DNA of 18,946 bases from CAZSCF01 sp964636505 (GTDB lineage Bacteria > Patescibacteriota > Minisyncoccia > Moranbacterales > UBA2206): positions 1 to 18,946 of the forward strand of contig CAZWRY010000014.1 in the NCBI GenBank assembly GCA_964636505.1, written 5' to 3'. This document shows, piece by piece, positions 8,235 to 15,640 of the stretch. A model generated the notes under the pieces. The model had not been told where the DNA came from. It ran no database searches and worked only from the letters and a program-made list of their open reading frames with translations. Both the position numbers and the translations under genes were made by a program. Positions within the stretch are counted from its first letter, which is position 1; each line of letters begins with the position of its first letter.

Positions 8235-8961
8235 CGGGAACAGGTTCCGTGATTTTTTCTTCTTTCTTTTTGATGTCCGCAATCAAAACGCCGGCCTTAG
8301 GAAGTTCGTTGATAAGAGCTGTTTTCAAAAATCTGACAAAATCGGAGCCCGGAAACTTGTTAGCGCTCTTTTTTATTTCTTCAAAAGAAAAAATATCATA
8401 AATATCATTAGTAGTGACGACCAGTCGATCATTTTCTTCTATTTTTCCACTAGAAATGTCCGTAAATGTTTTGAGCGGATTCAGGCTTTCTTCCGGAGAA
8501 GAAAGATTCTCGCTAATATCGGTGAGACTTTTTTCTCGCAGGAGAAAAGCATGGCAAGAGCCGATCTGCGTGAGGTGCAAATTGTATTTTTCCAAAGCGG
8601 CGCAAAGGACATTTATTTTGCCTATCCAAGCTACATTTCCGTGTTCAGCCAGCTTAGAAAGAGCCAGATTGGCTTTGTGCAGGGCCGCCTCAAAGCTTTC
8701 TACGGTGCCTCTTTTTGGTTTAGAGTAGTATTCTTTTTTTATTACGGAAATCAGGTAGTTGGTGATATAGGAAGAATCTTCCGAATTGTCGGAAATTTCA
8801 AAAACGCCGAAAAGCGTTCCCAAACTTTGCTGGCTAATGTTTTCCGGTTCTTGGACAAATGTTTCCAAAAAAGGTTTCAACTTTGCGTCATTACAAAAAG
8901 AAATATCATTAAAAGAGAATTCAAACTCGGTAATTTTTTTATTGGGTTTGTTTCTGGACAT
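8235..8961 (-). CDS. PP2C-like phosphatase domain protein, probably catalytically degenerate (3' end lost in gap)
   Basis: About 240 residues up to the gap follow the PP2C fold in order, but catalytic positions are changed. The usual GxxDGHGG appears as FGVFEISDNSED (from residue about 50). The usual GTT strand is GKINVLCAALEKYNLHLTQIG. GDSR-A is GSCHAFLLR, and the late TDG is VVTTNDIYDIF. Most metal-binding Asp residues are therefore missing, so a pseudophosphatase or regulatory domain is likely. The ATG at 8961 lies 30 bp after the DedA-family gene, so the two are probably one operon. Beyond the gap the same frame would end quickly in AKVLKKFCPKKSP, which looks like out-of-phase reading. 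The natural product is probably one protein: PP2C-like domain, membrane helix, propeller. Confidence 0.7.
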
Positions 8962-8991
8962 TTTTAGACGATTCTAATTTCGCATTTATAA

Positions 8992-9615
8992 TTAAAGACT
9001 TTTTTCGTTGTTATTTTTAAGCAGTTGGGCGGCTTGGTATCTTTTATACAAGACAATCAGCACATAAAACGCGATGACAACAACAGCAATTATGATACCC
9101 GCATACTTAATGTAGTCATTGATTTTTTCAAAAGCATAACCGAAGAAATATCCGCTTGTTACCAAAAAAGCGCTCCAGACTATTCCGCCCAAAAAAGAGG
9201 CGGTTAGAAAATTCTTAAAGTTCATCTTGAAAGATCCGGCGGCGATGAAAGTTATCCAACAAAGACCGGTAGTTGATTTGACATAGAAAATTATTTTTTT
9301 GCCGTGCTTTCCAAAATGTTTTTCTATTTTTTCTATGGTTGTTTCTTTGATTTTCAGAAATTTCCGCGCTTTATCCAAAATTTTGGCGCCACCGTAATAA
9401 CCGGAGGCATAGAGAAGAAGGTCGCCGAGGATATCGCCCAAAACACTCAGCAATAAAACAAGGTAAACATTAAAAAAACCGAGACTGGCCCAAAAAGCTC
9501 CCAAAATGGTTATAACCGGCCCTTCAATAACCATCAAAACAAACATAGTCGGATAACCGATTGTTTTGATATACATGAGTGTGTGCGGATCAGACAAATC
9601 CAGAAAATGAAACAT
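8992..9615 (-). CDS. DedA/VTT-domain integral membrane protein
   Basis: The protein has 207 residues, normal for the DedA (SNARE-associated/VTT) family. Its features are an N-terminal re-entrant hydrophobic stretch (YPTMFVLMVIEGPVITILGA), a GDILGDLLLYASGYYGG motif equivalent to the family's GDxxxYxxGRxxG, a basic amphipathic segment (residues about 80-105), and K(S/T)TTGLCWITFIAAGSFKMN corresponding to the conserved R..P..R...p..AG....M. The conserved Arg/Pro are replaced (STTGLC), so it is a divergent member. Two or three C-terminal membrane helices follow, then a basic tail. Known DedA roles concern lipid-carrier (undecaprenyl phosphate) or phospholipid flipping and membrane homeostasis. 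An extended -10 lies 18 bp upstream, and the leader is very short. It leads the operon with the PP2C-like gene. Confidence 0.85.
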   Translation of the reverse strand: MFHFLDLSDPHTLMYIKTIGYPTMFVLMVIEGPVITILGAFWASLGFFNVYLVLLLSVLGDILGDLLLYASGYYGGAKILDKARKFLKIKETTIEKIEKHFGKHGKKIIFYVKSTTGLCWITFIAAGSFKMNFKNFLTASFLGGIVWSAFLVTSGYFFGYAFEKINDYIKYAGIIIAVVVIAFYVLIVLYKRYQAAQLLKNNNEKSL

Positions 9616-9632
9616 ATTTTTTCTTTATTAAT

Positions 9633-9641
9633 ATTTTAGCA
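9633..9641 (-). promoter_or_regulatory. Extended -10 promoter for the DedA-family gene
   Basis: On the minus strand TGCTAAAAT forms an extended -10, like the one at 3106-3114. No clear -35 is seen. Initiation near 9626 would leave a leader of only about 10 nt before the ATG at 9615. Confidence 0.5.
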
Positions 9642-9713
9642 TAAAAGAGAAAAAAAGCGAGAAGCTTAGCATAAAAAAGCCTTTCTGCCCTAGGAGTTAG
9701 GGAGGGGGCTTGT

Positions 9714-9747
9714 CCCTCACCAAAAACTTAAAATTTTTTGGCGAGGG
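9714..9747. repeat. Hairpin-forming inverted repeat between divergent promoters
   Basis: CCCTCACCAAAAA (9714-9726) and TTTTTGGCGAGGG (9735-9747) are 13-nt arms with one mismatch around an 8-nt loop. A second GAGGG at 9702-9706 could pair with the same CCCTC, giving two alternative stems. The right arm ends one base before the -35 of the next gene. Confidence 0.6.
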
Positions 9748-9748
9748 G

Positions 9749-9776
9749 TTTACTTTTTACAGTTCTGATATATACT
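9749..9776 (+). promoter_or_regulatory. Promoter of the winged-helix regulator gene
   Basis: TTTACT (9749-9754), a 16-bp spacer and TATACT (9771-9776). Initiation near 9783 gives a leader of about 66 nt. Confidence 0.5.
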
Positions 9777-9848
9777 ATATTTAATGGAAATAAAGGCAAA
9801 AGAAGGTATTTTGGAGTAAATATAAATAACTTTTTTAATTCTAAAAAT

Positions 9849-10448
9849 ATGTCTGAAGTCTTGGAAAATCTATTTGGATCAAAAGAAAAAACCAGAATTT
9901 TGCGGTTTTTTTTGCAAAATCCCGAAAGAGAATACGGTTTTGTTGAAGTGATGAAAAGAAATATGCTAAACAAGCTGAAAGGCAAAAAAGAACTGGAAAA
10001 TCTGAGAAAAATAAAATTCATAACGGAAAGAAAAAAGAAAGGCAAGAATTTTTTTGTGTTGAACCAGGACTTCATTTTTTATCCGGAACTTAAAAATTTG
10101 GTAGCCAAAGACAATATTTATCCGAAATCAAGAAATTTAGACAAAATAAAACATATCGGTAACATAAAATTAGCCGTGGTAAGCGGAGCTTTCATTAACT
10201 ACGCCAAAAGCAAGGCGGATATGATTTTAGTGGGCGATGATATCAGTCGGACAAAGCTCAAAAGCCTGATGGGTGCCTTGGAGGCGGAACTCGGCAAGGA
10301 AATAGATTTTGTGCTGATGAACGGGGAAGAATTTAAATATCGCTTGAATATGCTGGATAAATTCATCCTGGAATTTCTGGAAGGTCCGCATGAAGAAATA
10401 GTCAACAAGATTAACGGCCTGAAGCGTTTTATCGCCAGCAGAAAATAG
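9849..10448 (+). CDS. Winged-helix regulator with degenerate nucleotidyltransferase-like domain
   Basis: The protein has 199 residues starting at ATG 9849 (MSEVLENLFGSKEKTRILRF). The frame is open further upstream to 9738, but that part overlaps the promoter and does not look conserved. Residues 1-75 form a winged helix: an FGSKEKTRILRFFLQNPEREYGF start, a recognition-helix region, and a KKKGKNFFVLN wing. Residues about 100-170 look like a nucleotidyltransferase fold, but the GSxxxG...SDxDLL signature appears as SGAFINYAKSKADMILVGDD. The Gly is partly kept and only one Asp of the pair, so nucleotidyl transfer is unlikely. I read it as a small-molecule or nucleotide-sensing DNA-binding regulator of a type common in CPR. 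No target is evident; autoregulation through the hairpin at 9714-9747 is possible. Confidence 0.7.
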   Translation: MSEVLENLFGSKEKTRILRFFLQNPEREYGFVEVMKRNMLNKLKGKKELENLRKIKFITERKKKGKNFFVLNQDFIFYPELKNLVAKDNIYPKSRNLDKIKHIGNIKLAVVSGAFINYAKSKADMILVGDDISRTKLKSLMGALEAELGKEIDFVLMNGEEFKYRLNMLDKFILEFLEGPHEEIVNKINGLKRFIASRK

Positions 10449-10584
10449 GATCGGAATGACAAATATTCAATGATAAATGACAAATCAATGTCAAAATCTA
10501 AAATCCAAATCTTTGGCATCTGACATTTGTTATTTGGGCTTGGTTTGTCATTAGAAATTTGTCATTTGCCATTTGATATATAAA
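10449..10584. repeat. Composite palindromic repeat, TTTGTCATT type, copy 1
   Basis: This fills the whole space between a stop codon and the rmuC ATG. The left half reads AATGACAAAT...AAATGACAAATC...AATGTCAAAATC. The right half carries the complementary words TGACATTTG, TTTGTCATTAGAAATTT and GTCATTTG, giving an imperfect palindrome. TTTGTCATTAGAAATTT (10544-10560) recurs exactly at 18085-18101. Confidence 0.75.
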
Positions 10585-11656
10585 ATGTTTTATTTTTTAT
10601 TTATAATAATTGTTATTCTGGTTCTTGCCCTCTTGTGGGTCGTTTTTGATATGAAGAAAAAAATGGAAGCCGGATCTGAGCGGGGCGAAGAAAAAGAAAN
10701 NNNNNNNNNGGATGGCTATGATGCAGGAATCTCTGCGACATATTATTGAAGAAAACCGGGAACTGCGCCGGGAAATGGACAAAAAACTTTCTGAAACACA
10801 CAGCGCTTCCAGGGAACAGATGCAGCAATCCATTAGGCAAATTTCTAATGTGGTAGCCGGTCTGACAAAGTTGGAAGAGACCAATAAACAGGTAATAAAT
10901 TTTTCTGCTCAATTGCAAAGCCTGCAGGATATTTTGAAAAATCCGAAACAGAGGGGCATTTTGGGAGAATATTTTTTGGAAGAAACTCTCAAAAATGTCC
11001 TGCCGCCGAATTCATATCAAATGCAATATGCTTTTAAAGACGGAGCGATTGTGGATGCGGTGGTTTTTGTGAAAGATAAAATCATCCCGATTGATTCCAA
11101 ATTTTCTTTGGAAAACTACGAAAGAGTTTTAGGCGCCCAAGATGCCGAAATGCGGGAAAAATATACCAAGCAATTCAAAAATGATCTCAAATTCAGGATT
11201 GATGAAACGGCTAAATATGTCAAACCTTCGGAAAACACAATGGATTTTGCTTTTATGTTTATTCCCTCGGAGTCCATTTACTATGATCTGCTATCCAATA
11301 ATGTCGGTGTGGTAAACTCCCGGGACTTGATTGACTATGCCTTCAAAGAAAAACATGTCATTATTGTGTCGCCAACCTCATTTTTGGCTTATCTGCAAAC
11401 GGTTTTGCAAGGACTCCGGGCTCTTAAAATAGAAGAAAGCGCCAAGGAAATTAGAGGAAACGTTGAAAAATTGGGCAAGCATATTATTGCTTATGAGGAA
11501 TATTTCAAAAAATTGGGAGCAAGTCTTGGAACGACCGTGAGCCATTACAATACTGCCTACAAAGAACTGGGAAAAATTGACAAAGATGTTTCCAAAATAG
11601 CCGAAACTGAAAAAACTATTGAACCAATGGCATTGGACAAGCCCAGGGAGGACTAA
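10585..11656 (+). CDS. rmuC: DNA recombination protein RmuC, interrupted by an assembly gap
   Basis: A start at ATG 10585 gives an N-terminal membrane anchor (MFYFLFIIIVILVLALLWVV) and a charged stretch up to the 10-N gap at 10700-10709. The frame then continues from 10712 (MAMMQESLRHIIEE) after a phase change that the unknown gap length explains. After the gap come a coiled coil (about 50 residues) and the RmuC nuclease-like domain: NPKQRGILGEYFLEETLKNV, DGAIVDAVVFVKD, IPIDSKFSLENYE, DFAFMFIPSESIYYDLL and IIVSPTSFLAYLQTV. The Asp and the DSK are the restriction-endonuclease-like metal-site residues. RmuC limits recombination of inverted repeats in E. coli, which is notable given the many inverted repeats here. 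There is no Shine-Dalgarno. A palindromic repeat precedes it. Confidence 0.9.
10700..10709. other. Assembly gap (10 N)
   Basis: Ten N inside rmuC, between the membrane anchor and the coiled coil. The true length is unknown. Confidence 0.95.
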
Positions 11657-11797
11657 TTTTCAAATCCCGATTTTCAATCAATGCTCAATGTTTAAATTTT
11701 CAATATTTATCTAGATAATATCAAGTTTGTAAATTGAGTCGTTCAGTCATTGAGAATTCATTGGAAATTGAAAATTGTAAATTGGAATTTTTTATAT
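11657..11797. repeat. Composite palindromic repeat, CAATTTTCAATTT type, without a gene inside
   Basis: It begins at the rmuC stop and ends just before the next start at 11801. The left half has TTTTCAAATCCCGATTTTCA; the right half has GGAAATTGAAAATTGTAAAT. The centre holds a perfect 12-bp palindrome, TTATCTAGATAA (11707-11718). Arm words AAATTGAAAATTG and AAATTGGAATTT are shared with the inverted repeat at 6236-6695. Confidence 0.7.
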
Positions 11798-11800
11798 CTT

Positions 11801-12202
11801 ATGTTTAATTTTAAACAAATATTAAATAATTCTTCTTTTTTCTTTAAAAGGGTTTTTTCTCAGGATTATTTTAAAAACGCGATTGTGGTTTGGCTTTTGC
11901 TTTTTAGCCTGGCTTTCAACTTGGCTAACTGGATTATTCTCGGGATTTTTATCCAGCCTATTGACCTGCCGATAATTCTGCATTACAATGTTTATTTCGG
12001 AGTTGACATGATGGGGAATTATAAAGAAGTCTTTATTTTGCCTTTAATAGGCATTATTTTATTACTTGTAAATTTCTTTTTATCTCGCCATCTCTATGAA
12101 AAAAAAGAAAGAATTGCTAGCTATCTACTCTTGATGGCCGCACTTATGATTCAGCTGGCGCTTATTGTTTCTTCCGTTAGCGTAATTATTATCAACTACT
12201 AA
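11801..12202 (+). CDS. Small membrane protein of unknown function
   Basis: The protein has 133 residues from ATG 11801 (MFNFKQILNNSSFFFKRVFS). An in-frame start at 11750 exists, but its first 17 residues would be translated palindromic repeat, so I reject it. There are three membrane segments: about residues 26-50, 74-98 and 108-131. Between the first two is IDLPIILHYNVYFGVDMMGNY, faintly like the P-x-H-x-N-x-x-G-x-D pattern of DUF1648. It overlaps the glycosyltransferase start by one base (TAATG), so translational coupling and a role with that enzyme are likely. Homologues with this layout seem familiar from CPR genomes, but I cannot name a function. Confidence 0.7.
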   Translation: MFNFKQILNNSSFFFKRVFSQDYFKNAIVVWLLLFSLAFNLANWIILGIFIQPIDLPIILHYNVYFGVDMMGNYKEVFILPLIGIILLLVNFFLSRHLYEKKERIASYLLLMAALMIQLALIVSSVSVIIINY

Positions 12203-13908
12203 TGCTAAATTTTCCCAATCCCAAAACAACCGATAAAAAAGAAAGAAAAGTGCAAAGAATCCTGGAAGTAATTCCGGGTATTTTGACTTGGGGGACGCTT
12301 ATCGGAATGTTTGTTTTGTCTTTCTATTTGCCGCTATGGGTGGCTGTTTTTGTTATTGCTTTTGATCTTTACTGGATTTTCCGAACCATTTTTATCACTT
12401 TTTATTCACTGCGGGGGTTTTTCAGGCTGAGAGAAGGAAAAAAAATCAATTGGTGGGAACGGTGCCAAAATATTGAAAACCCGGCGGAATTCAAAAAAAA
12501 TATCCTTTTGAAAATAGAAAAATTGAAAGAAAATCTTTTGCGGAGCAAAAATTTAAAATGGAAAGAAAAAAGAATAATTAAAAAAGAAATTGAAAAACAG
12601 GAAAAATATTTAAAAGAAGTGGAGGAAGTGGAAAAAACATTTTCTATCAGAAAAGAAAAAATTATGGACTGGAGAGAAGTCGTCCATGTGGTAATGTTTC
12701 CGACGGCAGGAGAAGATGCCAGCATAATTGAGCCTTCAATCCAATCTATTGCGGATGCAAATTTTCCCAAAAAGCAATTCATTATTTTGTTGGCCACCGA
12801 AGAGCGCGAACCGGAAGAAATGCGTTTGGCCAAAGTCAACTATCTGAAAAATAAGTTTGCCGGCGTTTTTCGGGACTTTATTGTGACCACGCACAAAGTA
12901 AAAGACGATGAAATGCGGGCCAAAGGATCAAATGCTACCTATGCCGCTAAAGAATTGGTTAAGTATCTAAACGAAAGAAACATTGATTTTAAAAAAGTGA
13001 TCTTTTCCAATTTTGATTGTGATAGTGTAGCGCATCCGGAATATTTTGCCGCGCTGACTTATCAATACATCATTGATCCCAAAAGGTTGCAAAGAAGCTA
13101 CCAGCCGTTGCCCATGTACCATAATAATATTTGGGATACCAATGCTTTTGTCCGTGTGATTGTTACCGGTTCAAGTTTCTGGCATATTTTTCAAAGCACG
13201 CGTCCGGAAGGCATGGTAACTTTTTCCTCGCACAGCGAACCTTTTGATACTTTGGTTAAGGTCGGATTTTGGCCGATAAACATGATCAGCGAAGACTCAA
13301 TAATTTATTGGAAATGCTATACCTATTACAACGGCGATTACAAAGTCAAGCCGATATATTTGCCGGTTTCTTTAGATGCCGTTTTGGCGGAAAGTTATTG
13401 GAAAACGATAGTCAACCAATACAAGCAGAAAAGAAGATGGGCTTACGGAATTGAAAATTTTCCAGTTATAATGCGAGCGATCTGGCCAAATCAAAAAATA
13501 CCGTTCAGGAAGAAAATTTATGTAGCTTTTGAAATGTTGGAAGGGCATCATTCTTGGGCGACGGCACCTTTCATTTTGGCTGTCTTGGGATGGCTTCCTT
13601 TGATTCTCGGCGGGGAAGTTTTCAATCAAAGCGTTTTAGCGCACAATTTGCCTTCCATCACCAGAATGCTGATGAATATTGCTATGATCGGATTGGTTTT
13701 TTCGGTAACCCTGAGCTTTACCTTGATGCCGCCGCGTCCGAAAAAATATTCCAAATGGAGAAATATTTATCTGGTTTTGCAGTGGGTCTTGGTGCCGTTG
13801 TCAGCTCCGTTTCTGGGCGCTATGCCGGCCATTGACTCGCAGACCAGAATTCTCTTAGGAAAATACTTTGGAGATTTTTGGGTAACCGAAAAAGTCAGAA
13901 AAAAGTAA
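12202..13908 (+). CDS. Membrane-bound family 2 glycosyltransferase
   Basis: The protein has 568 residues. Two N-terminal membrane helices (about 24-68) are followed by a long Lys/Glu coiled segment (about 95-152), unusual for the family. The GT-A catalytic region (about 155-420) shows VVMFPTAGEDASIIEPSIQS, a DxD-type NFDCDS (270-275), SED (363-365, likely catalytic base) and QKRRW (409-413, the QxxRW motif of processive synthases). Three or four C-terminal helices follow. This is the pattern of cellulose/hyaluronan-synthase-like enzymes that extend and possibly export a polysaccharide across the membrane; the sugar is unknown. Its ATG overlaps the upstream stop. Together with the WecA-like gene downstream it forms an envelope-glycan group. 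Confidence 0.88.
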   Translation: MLNFPNPKTTDKKERKVQRILEVIPGILTWGTLIGMFVLSFYLPLWVAVFVIAFDLYWIFRTIFITFYSLRGFFRLREGKKINWWERCQNIENPAEFKKNILLKIEKLKENLLRSKNLKWKEKRIIKKEIEKQEKYLKEVEEVEKTFSIRKEKIMDWREVVHVVMFPTAGEDASIIEPSIQSIADANFPKKQFIILLATEEREPEEMRLAKVNYLKNKFAGVFRDFIVTTHKVKDDEMRAKGSNATYAAKELVKYLNERNIDFKKVIFSNFDCDSVAHPEYFAALTYQYIIDPKRLQRSYQPLPMYHNNIWDTNAFVRVIVTGSSFWHIFQSTRPEGMVTFSSHSEPFDTLVKVGFWPINMISEDSIIYWKCYTYYNGDYKVKPIYLPVSLDAVLAESYWKTIVNQYKQKRRWAYGIENFPVIMRAIWPNQKIPFRKKIYVAFEMLEGHHSWATAPFILAVLGWLPLILGGEVFNQSVLAHNLPSITRMLMNIAMIGLVFSVTLSFTLMPPRPKKYSKWRNIYLVLQWVLVPLSAPFLGAMPAIDSQTRILLGKYFGDFWVTEKVRKK

Positions 13909-14018
13909 GCATATTTAAATCTAAAGCCTAAAGTCTAAAATTTTGAAGTATAAATTTTGACCTTAATAATTTAGATTTAATTTAGACTTTAAAAATTAGA
14001 CCTTAGACTTAAATATAA
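13909..14018. repeat. Composite palindromic repeat, TCTAAAG type
   Basis: It fills the space between two genes. The left half has repeated 7-mers (TCTAAAG, CCTAAAG, TCTAAAA). The right half carries complements (TTTAGACTTTAAAAATTAGA, TTAGACTTAAAT). The layout matches the other intergenic palindromes but the words differ. Confidence 0.7.
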
Positions 14019-15509
14019 ATGTTAAAGTATCTTCTTCCATTCATAACATCTTTTCTTTTGTGCGTTTTTTTTATTTGTCTTTCGCTTGTCTTTTTTGGAA
14101 AAAAAGTTTCTAAAAACAGGAGCTCCTTCAGACATGTTAGAAAAAATATTATTCGTTGGGGCGGATTAGCTATTATTTTTAGCTTTAATTTATCCATTTT
14201 ATTGAATAAAGATCTCTACATTCCTCTTGAGCTGTGGGGGATAATGATAATCAGTCTGTTTATTTTGGCTGTAGGGATATGGGATGATATCAAAGAGCTA
14301 TCTTGGAAAATTCAATTTCTTTTTCAATCTTTTATAGCCGGACTGGTTTTTTTATTCGGAGTCAGAATTCATTATTTGGTTAATCCGTTTTCCGGGCAAA
14401 TAATCAACCTGGATTCCGGCTGGCTGATGGGAGTTTCCTTTATTATCGGATTGGTCTGGATTTTGCTTCTTATGAATGCAATGAACTGGTTAGACGGCAT
14501 TGACGGGCTATCTGGCGGGGTGACTTTTATCGCTTTTTTGACCATTTTTTTTCTCAGTCTTAAGGCAGAAGTTAATCAGCCGCCGATGGCTATAATGTCC
14601 ATAATTCTAGCGGGCAGTATCTTGGGATTTTTGGTTTTTAATTTTAATCCCGGAAAAATCCTAGCCGGGACGGCCGGGTCTATGTTTATGGGCTTTTCTT
14701 TGGCGGCTTTGGCTGTTTTTTCCGGTACAAAAATAGCAACCACTCTTCTGGTGCTTTTTTTGCCCATCGTAGATTTTCTTTGGGTTATTTGGGAAAGGTG
14801 GAAAAAAGGCCAATCTATTTTTATCCCGGATAAGAATCACTTGCATTTTAAATTATTGGAAATGGGCTGGTCGCAAAGAAAAATAGCCTTAAGCTTCTAT
14901 GTGATTACCGGTCTAATCGCGATGGTTGCCTTGAATACAAGGGCAATTGGAAAAAGCATAACACTCATTTTGTCAGCTGTAATTATGGCATTGGCCCTTT
15001 TGACGATAAACCGGATTGTTTCCAAGAAAAATTTAATAAAAAATAATTCTAAAATTGGGGGATATAATTTCAAGAACAAAAAGCCACTTTTGTTTATCCT
15101 AGTCTTTGTTTTTATTATTCTGGCGTTTTTTTATATAAACAAGCCGGCAGACAGCAAAAAAACAACCATAAGGCTGGGCCAGGAATTTTTTTTAGCCGAA
15201 ATTGCGGATAATCCTGAAAAAAGAGAGAAGGGGCTTTCCGGCAGAAAAGAATTATGCGAGAAATGCGCCATGCTTTTCTTTTTTGATAATCCGGATAATC
15301 GCAATTTTTGGATGAAAGATATGCAGTTTGATATTGATGTTATTTGGGTTAAGGGCAACAAAATAGTGGATATTCGTTCCAATGTTTCTCATAGCAAAGG
15401 CGAACAGGAAAAAATTCATTCTCCGGAAATGGCCGATAAAATCATTGAAGTAAGGGCTGGAAAAAGTGAAAATTTGAGACTGAAAATAGGGGACGAAGTC
15501 GGTTTATAG
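14019..15509 (+). CDS. WecA/MraY-like phospho-sugar transferase fused to DUF192
   Basis: The protein has 496 residues in one uninterrupted frame. Residues 1-325 are a polytopic polyprenyl-phosphate sugar-1-phosphate transferase (GT4 family): WDD (88-90), NAMNWLDGIDGL (153-164), and HLHF (274-277), the nucleotide-sugar loop of WecA-type rather than MraY enzymes. The position normally GDxGS reads AGTAGS (216-221), so the third metal-binding Asp is Thr. A further membrane helix (about 356-374) leads to an extracytoplasmic DUF192 domain (about 384-495: GLSGRKELCEKCAMLFFFDN, NFWMKDMQFDIDVIWV). Predicted role: load a sugar phosphate on the lipid carrier to start glycan synthesis. The DUF192 role is unknown. 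It follows the GT2 gene after a repeat, with no Shine-Dalgarno. Confidence 0.88.
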   Translation: MLKYLLPFITSFLLCVFFICLSLVFFGKKVSKNRSSFRHVRKNIIRWGGLAIIFSFNLSILLNKDLYIPLELWGIMIISLFILAVGIWDDIKELSWKIQFLFQSFIAGLVFLFGVRIHYLVNPFSGQIINLDSGWLMGVSFIIGLVWILLLMNAMNWLDGIDGLSGGVTFIAFLTIFFLSLKAEVNQPPMAIMSIILAGSILGFLVFNFNPGKILAGTAGSMFMGFSLAALAVFSGTKIATTLLVLFLPIVDFLWVIWERWKKGQSIFIPDKNHLHFKLLEMGWSQRKIALSFYVITGLIAMVALNTRAIGKSITLILSAVIMALALLTINRIVSKKNLIKNNSKIGGYNFKNKKPLLFILVFVFIILAFFYINKPADSKKTTIRLGQEFFLAEIADNPEKREKGLSGRKELCEKCAMLFFFDNPDNRNFWMKDMQFDIDVIWVKGNKIVDIRSNVSHSKGEQEKIHSPEMADKIIEVRAGKSENLRLKIGDEVGL

Positions 15510-15525
15510 ATATTCTTCCGAAAAT

Positions 15526-15555
15526 GCAAAAATCCGCCTTTTGGCGGATTTTTGC
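15526..15555. terminator. Bidirectional terminator between convergent genes
   Basis: GCAAAAATCCGCC and GGCGGATTTTTGC form a perfect 13-bp stem with a TTTT loop. It lies 17 bp after the WecA-DUF192 stop and about 85 bp beyond the stop of the converging membrane-protein gene. Confidence 0.9.
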
Positions 15556-15640
15556 TATTGAAAAGTAGTAATATACTTGTCCAAAAAAAGAACATTAGAA
15601 TTTTTGTTTGATAGTGTCGTTTCTTTCAAACAGAGAGGTA

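Noticed and set aside
9738..9848. Upstream in-frame extension of the winged-helix regulator
   Set aside because: It overlaps the promoter and hairpin and has no family-like sequence; ATG 9849 starts the conserved domain.
11750..11800. Upstream start of the small membrane protein
   Set aside because: Its codons are palindromic-repeat sequence, and ATG 11801 gives a normal start.
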